This document shows positions 1 to 8,242 of a stretch of 64,000 nucleotides of DNA, one piece after another. The stretch comes from Cordia subcordata. Lineage: Eukaryota; Streptophyta; Magnoliopsida; Boraginales; Cordiaceae. Position 1 is the first letter of the stretch, and each line of letters begins with the position of its first letter. The DNA lies in the NCBI GenBank assembly GCA_028554755.1, contig JAPTOF010000010.1:4810001-4874000 (forward strand), given 5' to 3'. Both the position numbers and the translations under genes were made by a program. The notes beneath the pieces were generated by a model that was not told where the DNA came from, made no database searches, and saw only the letters and a program-made list of their open reading frames with translations.

Positions 1-265
1 AGAAGATTCTACCCTAATTATGGGATATTTTCAACCAATCAGATTTGATATTATCCTTATCTAGTGTATCTTCTAGATTCTTCTTGGAGAGAAGTGCCAT
101 GTGTGCATCCTTTCAAGCTTTATCATCTTTGCCACATAGTTGCTCACATGGCGCCTGCATCATCGGGGCTGCCCTAGCACGAAAAAGTGCCACATGTGCT
201 TCCGTACAAGCCTCGGTCTTGTCATCCTACTGCCCATGTGGCGTTTCCATCGGCAGGGCGTGACA
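1..265 (-). repeat. 3' LTR (partial) of the minus-strand gag-pro element
   Basis: About 265 bases are nearly identical to 2939-3232. The copy ends on the plus strand with GGCGTGACA, the complement of the LTR start TGTCACGCC. The rest of the LTR lies left of the window. It lacks a short stretch found in the other copy around 2980-3010. Confidence 0.85.
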
Positions 266-280
266 AACTCCCCCACCCAA
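266..280 (-). other. Polypurine tract next to the 3' LTR
   Basis: On the minus strand the sequence reads TTGGGTGGGGGAGTT immediately before the LTR start TGTCACGCC. This is a good plus-strand primer for a Ty3/gypsy element. Confidence 0.75.
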
Positions 281-488
281 TTTCGCGACGTCCTCGTCGC
301 GATCTCCTCATGATACTCCACAATCTCCTTCATAAAGTTTCCAAGAGAGTCTGTTGGCTCCCAACTTGCCTCACTTGCTAGCAAGCCCTTCCAATGTACC
401 AAGTACTCATGCCGTGGTGGAAGTCCCCTTACGCAATCAGCTTCGATGAAATCGATTTCCTTGTCACAAGGATCTAACAGTGTGGCTG
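266..488 (-). pseudogene. Chromodomain remnant at the 3' end of the non-autonomous element
   Basis: The minus-strand translation from about 488 to 280 contains YLVHWKGLLASEASWEP followed by an acidic/aromatic tail (FMKEIVEYHEE). This matches the chromodomain that chromovirus integrases carry at their C-terminus and that is thought to target insertion to particular chromatin. No integrase catalytic residues precede it. Upstream, the protease-linker frame stops at a TAG next to 489 and the chromodomain reads in a different frame, so they may once have been one polyprotein. The frame runs through the polypurine tract into the LTR and stops at 160. Confidence 0.75.
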
Positions 489-1430
489 CTAGACTCTTGG
501 TGGTTGTGTCTTCCTTTCCTCGACTTCCTTCGCTGATCCTATTGTAGCTGATTCATCAAGGCAGATCTTTGATGAACTGGCTTGCTTCATTTGAGGGTAA
601 CTTGTTTTGTACTTGGTCTCTGACTCCCTGGTGTGAGCAGCAAGGATCCGTTGACTTGTTTCTACTTCAACCGACTTCTTGCCCATTGCTCGGCTCCCGT
701 GGAGATTGAGGGAAATTTGTGTCTCATCACATATGGTTGCCCTCTTCTTTGGTTTGGCACCATGGGTTGCATCACATAAAGGGTCTACCTTTTCCATAGG
801 TAGTGCCTTCTTTTGTACCAACGGTGATGTGAACTCTTCCACCTTCTCACGGCCTTTGGCGGCCTCCTTTAGTGTCTTATGTGCCACCTGTTCACCCTTA
901 TTCGCTCCTTTCATGGCTTTTGAGTAAGCCCCCTCATTTTGTCGAACTCCCTTATCCACCTGAAGGGTCAGAAGTTGTCTCTTTTCGTGTCTCGCTTGGA
1001 TCTTGGCTGGGACCATGCAAGGGGTATTCTCCTCCATGATCATCATATGTTCAAGGTAGGGTGGGGGGATGGCCTTTGCTTGTCTGAAGAACTCCATACC
1101 AAGGACAAGCTCAAAGTCATCCATGGGTACCACCGTAAAGTTTAATTTCCCTTGCCAGGTACCGATTGTTAGAGAAACATTTTTCACCACCCCTGTCAAT
1201 GGTCGCGGGGTGAAATTGACAGTCTTGAGGGACCCTTGAGACTTGTTAAGAGTAAGTCCCAATCTCTTGGCTTCGTCTTCTGCCATGAAATTATGAGAAG
1301 CTCCAGTGTCCAACATGGCCCTGGAGAGCTTCCCTTGAATCAATGCCTCCACGTACATCAAGCCACCCTTTGATGTGGCCCTTGGTGTTATTTTGGCATT
1401 CAAAGCATTCAGCAATTGAATAAAACCCAT
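489..1430 (-). CDS. Retrotransposon aspartic protease plus hydrophilic linker (313-codon open frame)
   Basis: An intact minus-strand frame begins MGFIQLLNALNAK. The retropepsin active site LDTGASHNF lies at about residues 41-49, followed by the flap and the ELVLGMEFF region typical of plant chromovirus proteases, which cut the gag-pol precursor. After about residue 135 the frame continues for some 180 residues of Lys/Glu/Ser-rich sequence with no recognisable domain, in the place where reverse transcriptase would start. It overlaps the end of the gag frame near 1409-1430, so protease was probably made by read-through or frameshift. The linker could be deletion-scarred pol or acquired sequence; I cannot tell which. 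Host function is unlikely. Confidence 0.75.
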   Translation of the reverse strand: MGFIQLLNALNAKITPRATSKGGLMYVEALIQGKLSRAMLDTGASHNFMAEDEAKRLGLTLNKSQGSLKTVNFTPRPLTGVVKNVSLTIGTWQGKLNFTVVPMDDFELVLGMEFFRQAKAIPPPYLEHMMIMEENTPCMVPAKIQARHEKRQLLTLQVDKGVRQNEGAYSKAMKGANKGEQVAHKTLKEAAKGREKVEEFTSPLVQKKALPMEKVDPLCDATHGAKPKKRATICDETQISLNLHGSRAMGKKSVEVETSQRILAAHTRESETKYKTSYPQMKQASSSKICLDESATIGSAKEVEERKTQPPRV

Positions 1431-2610
1431 TTGTGCTTCGCCGATTTCTCACGTTCCTCAATCAACATGTTGAGTGTTTGTCTGCTTGGACACTCTCTCC
1501 ATGGATGGGAACCGAGACAAAAGTAGCACTTGATGGATTTCTTATCTCTCTTCTCGTCCTTGTTGAAAGGTTGTCTCCCATGTCTATCCTTGTCTTGCCC
1601 TTTGGGACTCTCGTCCTCCCCACCGTTTTCCTTCAAATCTCCCGGGGATTCGGCGGGGTTGTTCTTTCGCTTCACCTCTATCAAGGACTCGGCCATGGCA
1701 ACCGCTTGAGCGGAAGTTTTGGGCTTTCTCATTCATACTTCTTGTTGTGCCCATGGCTGCAAACCTTTGATAAAGTTCTACATGTGATCATAATCAAGCT
1801 TATTACGTACCTGAAGTTTAAGGGAGATGTATTCTTGAACATATTGATGTATGGTCCCTATATGCTTCAGGACTCTAAGCTTGTCACGAGTTTCCCATTC
1901 GGCCTCTTCAGGGTAGAATTGGGCATATACATCCTCCTTGAAAGCAGTCCAAGTTGGAAGCCCCCTCTTGGCTTCTTGGAACTCTTGGTGCTTCATACGC
2001 CACCATAGAGCTGCATCTTCTGAGAAGTAGAGTGTTGCTGTCTTCACATGGCTAGCATCCTCCTCGAGCCCAACCGCATCAAAGTATTGTTCAATCTGCC
2101 AAAAGAAGTTTTCTACCTCCTTGGCTTCGCGCTTCCCGTTCTAGGGTCTAGGCCTTGGCACATCCACCTTTGGTGCTACATGGTGGGTTGACGCGCCACG
2201 GGCTATTGCCTCTCTACACATAGCCCAATCTTTCTTCATCTCCACAAGGATCTTGTCTTGTTCAGCCATCTTGCGATCTTGCTCGGTAATCTTAACCTGC
2301 AACCAATCAGCAATGGTTTCTTTCTCAATTAGTGCATTCTTAGCCGCCTCTTCTGCCGTTTGTACTCGAGCTTGAAGGTTTTTGAGTTCCTGACAGAGGT
2401 CCCCCAAACTTAGTGCCTCTTCATCATCAAACCCAAGCTGTTGACATTTCTACATGAAATCAGCAACAACGTCTTCTGCCCTTGTCAAACGTGCTTTGAA
2501 AGAGACTTTCCCCTCTTATTGCCTTTGGCTGCTGTAAGAAGGGGTAGGACTTCCCTTCCTCTCTCATCATTACCAGCATCAACGCTCTTCTCAATACCTG
2601 AAGAAGACAT
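1409..2610 (-). pseudogene. gag (nucleocapsid/capsid) remnant with zinc knuckle
   Basis: The likely start codon is at 2610-2608 (MSSSGIEKS...). The frame is broken into pieces at 2407-2141, 2047-1778 and 1732-1409. The piece at 2047-1778 shows the retrotransposon gag fold signature (ALWWRMKHQEF, then a later HQYVQEY). Near 1500-1460 there is a CYFCLGSHPWREC zinc knuckle, in the CX2CX3HX4C spacing of many plant chromoviruses. A coiled-coil-like stretch lies at 2400-2150. Stops and frameshifts make it non-functional as it stands. Confidence 0.75.
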
Positions 2611-2648
2611 CCTTTAAAGGAGCAAAATTACAAACAACTTGCGTGTAA

Positions 2649-2666
2649 CCTTGGCTCTGGTAACCA
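2649..2666 (-). other. Primer-binding site, initiator-tRNA-Met type
   Basis: The minus strand reads TGGTTACCAGAGCCAAGG two bases inside the 5' LTR. It resembles the plant TGGTATCAGAGC primer site for initiator tRNA-Met, with two changes. Confidence 0.7.
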
Positions 2667-2668
2667 CT

Positions 2669-3232
2669 TGTCACGCCCTTAGCCTATCCCAAGCGCAGCG
2701 TGCCACTTAGACACTTTTTCTCAAGCAAAAGTGGCTAAGTCGGCCTATAAAAACCACGAACAAAGGAAATTTGCAAGATAAAGAGTAAAGTAGCGGAATA
2801 AAGAAATGAGAGAAAAAGGCTTTGTATTGCTCTCAAACTTTTCTGTGTGTCTTACACATGAAAATGCTAGGCTATTTATACATGCTTGTAGTCTAATGAA
2901 TGACCAAGATCATTTCAATCTAATGGCTAATACGTGCTTTTAGAAGATTCTACCCTAATCATGGGATATTTACAACTAATCTCAATCCATAATCCCTCAA
3001 TCAAAGGGGATTTGATATTATCCTTATCTAGTGTATCTTCTAGATTCTTCCTGGAGAGAAGTGCCATGTGTGCATCCTTTCAAGCTTTATCATCCTTGCC
3101 ACATGGTTGCTCACATGGCGCCTGCATCATCGGGGCTGCCCTAGCACGAGAAAGTGCCACATGTGCTTCCGTACAAGCCTCGGTCTTGTCATCCTACTGC
3201 CCATGTGGTGTCTCCATCAGTAAGGCGTGACA
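2669..3232 (-). repeat. 5' LTR of the minus-strand gag-pro element
   Basis: A 564-bp LTR bounded by TGTCACGCC and GGCGTGACA. A good TATA box (TATAAATAG on the minus strand) lies at about 2872-2882 and would be the element's promoter. About 290 bases match the window's first 265 bases. Confidence 0.85.
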
Positions 3233-3240
3233 GACAGATA

Positions 3241-3840
3241 ACAACTTGAGAACAGTTTACCAAGGCTCTGCAAACTCACTTTGGTCCAATAGAGTATGAA
3301 GACCATCAAGGGACCCTAGCTAAGCTTATGCAGACCGGTACAGTAGAAGAATACCAAGCCCAATTTGAAACACTGTCTAGCAAGATTTTTGGGCTGCCAC
3401 TTTCTTTTCAACTTAGCTGTTTTGTGGCTGGGCTTAAACCCGAAATTAAAGCAGAAGACTGAGCATTCAGGCTTACCAATCTTACTTAGTCTATGGGCTT
3501 GGCCAAGTTGCAAGAAGATAAACTTTTGGACCAACAACGCCAAGTCCAAAAAGGAGAGAACAAAATGGGCCCCCACCCAACCAGCTAGCAGCACCCAAAC
3601 TACCCAAAACACACTCATCTACGCCCGAAACCAAAAGCAAACAAACACTACTACACAACCTAGCCCAATCCAAAACTCAAATGTTTTCACTATTAGAAAA
3701 CTCACTGAAGCTGAAATGCAACAACGAAGGGACAAAGGCCTTTTTACAATTGTGATGAAAATTTTGTACCAAGACACCGTATTGCAAAACAAAGACCTAG
3801 TTCTTCATGATGGATACTGAAATCGAACAACCTGAAGAAG
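3241..3840 (+). pseudogene. gag remnant (C-terminal part)
   Basis: The translation begins EQFTKALQTHFGPIEYED and continues TVEEYQAQFETL, a standard plant gypsy gag motif. A Gln/Thr/Asn-rich tail and a broken knuckle region around 3720-3780 follow. Frame changes occur near 3400 and later. The beginning is missing because the minus-strand element was inserted here. Confidence 0.75.
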
Positions 3841-3924
3841 ATGGACAACCTAAAATATCTCTAAATGCCTTCTCAAGTAACCAAACTCCTACTACTTTGA
3901 GGTTTGAAAGAGATTTGTATGGTG

Positions 3925-4440
3925 CAAAGGTGTAGATCCTTATTGAAGGGGGAAATATCAATTCGTTTTTTCAATCAAGAGTAGCCATTCCTTAACCTAC
4001 CAGTTGAGGCAATTTCACATATGAATGTCATTGTGGGAAATAGACAATAGCTACAGAGCGACGGCGTTATACGCCAAGCAAAATTAACAATACAGGGCCA
4101 TGAAGTCAGCACTGATTTATTTGTGCTACCAATGGAAGGGTCAGATGTAGTTTTAGTTGTAACTTGGTTAACAACTTTGGGACCCATAGTGCATGATTAT
4201 TTGAATATGACTATGAGTTTGAAGATTGCAGGGAAGGAAGTGGTGTTGAAGGGTGATCGGAATTTGCTGATGTCGCAAGTAACAGTATCAAGGATTCGCA
4301 GACTAAAGGCTACAAGTTCATTGGCAACACTTTATAGCCTGACCATGACCGTAAAAGATAGGACAGATGGTGGCCCTAATTCTGAAGAATTGAAAGCATT
4401 GTTGCAAAAGTATTCCAAAGTGTTCGAGGTAGCATAGGGA
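3925..4440 (+). pseudogene. Aspartic protease region remnant
   Basis: The frame at 4123-4437 contains VVTWLTTLGPIVHDYLNMTM, corresponding to the conserved LGxxWL...GPIxxDxxxxxM region at the end of gypsy proteases. Upstream (3940-3985) a GGNINSFFQSRVA stretch matches the degraded active-site region, in which the catalytic Asp is lost or mutated. Several stops intervene. Confidence 0.65.
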
Positions 4441-4989
4441 CTGCCCCTAAGAAGGGACAAGGATCATGTCATTCATCTGTTGACGGGTATAGCACCCGTT
4501 AATGTGAAGCCTTATCGCTATCCCTTCGTGCACAAAACTGAGATTGAGCGACTGGTCTCAGAGAAACTCAAGGAAGGAATAATCCAACACAGTAACAATG
4601 CATTTTCAGCTCCAGTATTATTGGTTAGGAAGAAGAATGGAACGTGGAGGTTTTGCACATATTATCGAGCATTAAACGCCGCGACTATTAAGGATAAATT
4701 TCCAATCCCGACTAGGGACAAGCTCTTGGATGAATTACATAGAGCAACAGTGTTTTCTAAGCTCAACTTAAAGGCTGGGTATGATCAAATAACGGTCAAA
4801 GCTGAAGATGTGTACAAGACGGCATTTAGGACACACAATGGACATTATGAGTTCTTGGCCATGCCGTTTAGACTCACTAATGCTTCGTCAACCTTCCAAG
4901 CCATGATGAATGACACGTTCCATCCATTGCTTCGTAAATGTGTCCTTGTTTTCTTTGATGATATATTGGTATATAGTGTTATTTTTTAG
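4441..4989 (+). pseudogene. Reverse transcriptase remnant
   Basis: The translation shows [22 protein letters not shown], the AGYDQI motif, [12 protein letters not shown] and the catalytic FFDDILVYS, that is, RT motifs 1 to 5 of Ty3/gypsy. It ends at a stop at 4987. The YYRALN motif replaces the usual DYRALN. Inactive because of surrounding breaks. Confidence 0.85.
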
Positions 4990-6060
4990 CAACATTTGCA
5001 GCACCTGGAACAGGTGCTCTTGTTGTTACTAACAAATTGTTTATATATTAAACAGACAAAATGCACCTTTGCCCAGCCAAGCACTGAGTACCTTGGCCAT
5101 GTAATTTCAAATGGACATGTTGCAATGGACCAAGCACCGATTCCCACTATCATCAAATCATTGCAAGGATTCCTAGGCCTTGCTGGATTCTATCGAAGAT
5201 TCATTAAGCAATTCGTGACCATCGTGCCGCCATTCACGGAGCTGCTTAAAAAAGACAGTTTCCAATGGAATGAAGCGACAACAAGAGCCATTCAACAGTT
5301 GCAAAAAGCTTTAACAATAGTCCCTGTTTTTGTTTTAGCTCTACCGGATTCCACTAAAACTTTCGTGCTGGAAACGGATGCCTCAGGATTTGGAATTGGT
5401 GCTACTCTCCTCCAAGACAACCACCCTGTAGCATATTTTAACCAGAAATTGAGGCCACGACAACAAGTAGCATCAACGTACCAAAGGGAGATGTTAGCCA
5501 TCACAACAGCCATATCAAAATGGCGACAATATCTCCTTGGGAGGCATTTCAAGATAAAGACTGACCAGCAGAGCATAAAATCATTGATACATCTAACAGT
5601 TCAAACAGTAGAACAACAAAAATGGGTCTCTAAATTGATGGGTTTTGACTTCGGAATTGTGTACAAGCCCGAAAAGGATAATATGGCTGCAGATGCACTT
5701 TCAATGAACCCACCAGAGTCAGAATTCAAAGCTATCACCATGCTTACATCAATCTTTTTGGAAGAACTGCGTCAAGCAATTGACAAAGATATAGAGATGA
5801 AGCGTTTACGAGAACAGATTTTGAATAGTCCAGAAGAATTTCCAGATTGGGCCTACCAAGAAGGGTTTGTTCTATTCTGTCGACGATTCGTGATTTCAGA
5901 AGCATTAAGAGGCAAGATTTTGCATGAATTCCATGACTCTCATTGAGGGACACGTTGGGCTTTTCAGAACTTATCAAAGAGTGAGTACTAATTGCTATTG
6001 GCAGCACGTGTGAAGCGACATTAAGAGATATGTGGCTGAATGCTTGATTTGTCAATAGGT
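4990..6060 (+). pseudogene. RT thumb, RNase H and integrase zinc-finger remnant
   Basis: A 316-codon frame (4996-5946) runs from the RT connection (GFLGLAGFYRRFIKQF) through RNase H (VLETDASGFGIGA, later TDQQSIKSL) to the start of the integrase HHCC finger (EFHDSH). The remaining finger, with CLICQ-like residues, continues past a stop to about 6060. Confidence 0.85.
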
Positions 6061-6908
6061 GAAAACAAGCAATTTACATCCATCTAGATTATTACAACCC
6101 TTACTGATTCTCGAGAAAATATAGGAAGACATTTCGATGGATTTTATGCAAGGGCTCCCTTCATCCCAAAGCTACACAGAGATATTGGTGGTTGTGGATA
6201 GATTATCTAAATCTGCTCATTTCATTGCTATTAAGTCATGCTACAAGCTCTAAAATAGTCGAGATTTTTGTAAAGGAGATTGTTCGATTATATGGCATAC
6301 CCAAGACGACTGTCAATGATAGAGACAAGCTCTTTTTGAGCAATTTTTGGGAAGAGTTATTCAGGATGCAGGGAACAAAACTCAAAATGAGTGGCGCCTA
6401 TCATCCTTAAACGGACGGTCAAACAGAGAGCTCGAACCACAGATTAGATATGTACCTGAGGAGCTTTGACATGGATAAACCTCAAAATTGGGTTAAATTC
6501 TTGCCGTGGGCAGAATTTTGGTATAACATCTCGTACCACACATCAGCCCAGATGACTCCTTTCTTGGCGGTCTATGGATGTCATCCTCCAAGACTGCTTC
6601 AATATGTTCCCATGACCACTAACAATGCTACTGTCTATTTGGACCTCAAACAGCGGGATGAAATTTTGAAGCAACTAAAGGGTAACCTCACGCGGGCTTA
6701 ATAAAGAATGAAATCTCAAGCGGATAAAAATCGTTCAGAGCTCAAGTTTGAGGTGGGAAATTGGGTGCTAATCAAGCTTCAGTCGTATAAACAAATTTCA
6801 ATTAGAAGACATGGAAATCAGAAGCTCAGCAAAAGGTTTTTCGGACCTTTCAAAATTATGGCAAAAATTGGGTCAGTTGCCTATGGGTTGCAACTCCCAA
6901 AAGCATAA
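6060..6908 (+). pseudogene. Integrase core and C-terminal domain remnant
   Basis: The core starts near 6125 with [11 protein letters not shown] and [12 protein letters not shown], and the second Asp region reads TTVNDRDKLF. The Glu-containing region near 6410 is broken (YHP followed by a stop). The 6450-6701 piece (WAEFWYNISYHTSAQMTPF) and the 6708-6908 piece (VGNWVLIKLQSYKQ) are the usual end of integrase. Confidence 0.8.
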
Positions 6909-7356
6909 AAAATACATCCAGTTTTTCATGTGTCATTGCTCAAAAAATCCGAAGGTTATTCAGAGAAAGATGCAGCTCCGGTCACTCTTCCAGCAGATTC
7001 CACCATTCCCATCTGTCACTCCTAAAGCAGTTTTGGCACGTACACAAATTCTCAAGAATGGAAAGCAGATAGCACAAGTGCTCATACAATGGAGCTAGCT
7101 CCCTTAAGCGGATGCTTCTTGGGAGGATGAAAAAGAATTCTTAAATTCTTATCCGAACTGGAACCTTGAGGGCAAGGTTTCGATTAAAGACAGGGGTAAT
7201 ACTATGCGCACTAGCCCAAATCCTGGCTCAAATGCATCTGATACAGGTTCAGCCCTAAAGGAATACCATCAAGACATGCAAGAACCCAGTCACGGGCCTA
7301 GGAGGAACACAAGGATCGGACGATTGCCCAAACGTCTACAGGATTATGTGGCGTAA
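6900..7356 (+). pseudogene. Chromodomain and C-terminal tail of the decayed gypsy element
   Basis: A HPVFHVSLLKK-like motif near 6915 leads into a chromodomain (QVLIQWS at 7075-7095, then DASWEDEKEF). The tail ends GRLPKRLQDYVA with a stop at 7354-7356. In-frame stops are present within the chromodomain. Confidence 0.75.
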
Positions 7357-7380
7357 TCTACTTTTGATCAGGGTAATGGG

Positions 7381-7670
7381 TGTATGAGAGGACATTGTTT
7401 ATGTCGATAGCTTGCTGAGGAAGAGATCAGAATGAATATTGTCATCTTTCTTATTTTTTTTCCTTCTTTTATCTTAGCTTCCTTTTCTTTGTAAAAAACT
7501 CCTAAAAAGTTTAATACAAAACCCTTTTCCTCCATTACCTCTCTGTTTTCTATTTAAACCCATTACAGATTATATTGATACTCTGATGAAATACTATGAA
7601 TGTATCTAATTAATGATTTCCATTCTTGGTCATATCTTTTTGAGTCCGTGAAATTTAGAGACGTGGAAAT
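7381..7670 (+). repeat. Probable degraded 3' LTR of the decayed gypsy element
   Basis: Just after the last codon, a purine-rich tract (GATCAGGGTAATGGG) is followed by TGTATGAGAGG, a reasonable LTR start. A TATA-like TATTTAAACC lies near 7550, and pyrimidine-rich leader-like DNA surrounds it. No second copy is available in the window, so the right end is a guess. Confidence 0.35.
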
Positions 7671-8242
7671 ACATTAATGAAGAAAATCGGGGTATGTCTT
7701 GAGAGTTTCAGGTTTATCGTTCTTAAAGGTCAATGGTGTTTTACTATAAGCCATCATTGGTTAAAATGCATGGGTTTTTTATGTCTAGAGCATTTGGGGG
7801 TAATAGTTGCAAAGGTTGAGTATATATGTATCAGTAGAATGAGTGAGCTTTATGTGTAATGCATGAATAAACAAAAGATAAGGAAATAGAAAGGATGGGA
7901 GTTATAGCATCATCTTTAAAATGGTTAAGGAAATCACATAGATCATTACGCACACTTCGAGGTGCCAAAAACATAAAAGTTTGTTGTAAATCCAGTTAAG
8001 AAAAGACCAATGATGAATGATCTTTCAAAGTTAATCAAATGTTTTCACTCATTAAATTTCATTTAGCGGGATATAGAAAGTTAGAATGCATGTACTTTGA
8101 GATCAACATTAAGACTCTGTTTCAAATCCTAAACTAACTACTTGGCATAACATTTCTCTACTTTAAGCACAAAATTGATCTTGCAATTGTGATCCAAATC
8201 ACTATGTTATTTAGTCACCAATAGTATTTTTGACATATGCAG
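7671..8242. other. AT-rich non-coding stretch upstream of the aldo/keto reductase exon
   Basis: No reading frame resembling a protein is visible. It is probably intron of the aldo/keto reductase gene if the missing 5' exons lie beyond the retrotransposon nest. It ends with a TTTTTGACATATGCAG acceptor at 8227-8242. Confidence 0.5.

Larger units (their letters stand above)
1..3232 (-). mobile_element. Non-autonomous Ty3/gypsy chromovirus derivative (gag-protease-chromodomain), 3' LTR cut by window edge
   Basis: Read on the minus strand, the order is 5' LTR (3232-2669), initiator-Met-type primer site (2666-2649), gag (from 2610), aspartic protease (about 1430-1000), a hydrophilic linker (about 1000-489), a chromodomain (488 to about 280), a polypurine tract (280-266) and the 3' LTR (265 to beyond position 1). 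Reverse transcriptase, RNase H and integrase core are absent, so any movement would need enzymes from another element. The LTR ends form the inverted pair TGTCACGCC/GGCGTGACA. The two LTR copies differ by an indel of roughly 28 bases and several substitutions, so the insertion is not recent. It lies inside the gag of the plus-strand element that resumes at 3238. The target duplication cannot be checked because the other end is outside the window. Confidence 0.85.
3238..7670 (+). mobile_element. Decayed Ty3/gypsy chromovirus, 5' part split off by the element at 1-3232
   Basis: Consecutive plus-strand fragments give gag, protease, reverse transcriptase, RNase H, integrase and chromodomain in the canonical gypsy order. 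Many stops and frameshifts separate them (for example at 4437, 4989, 5946, 6410 and 6702). The sequence starts abruptly inside gag where the minus-strand element ends, so its 5' LTR should lie left of the window. A degraded 3' LTR probably follows the last codon. The right boundary is approximate. Confidence 0.85.

Noticed and set aside
1433..2008. Plus-strand 191-codon frame
   Set aside because: Antisense of the gag remnant; no recognisable protein.
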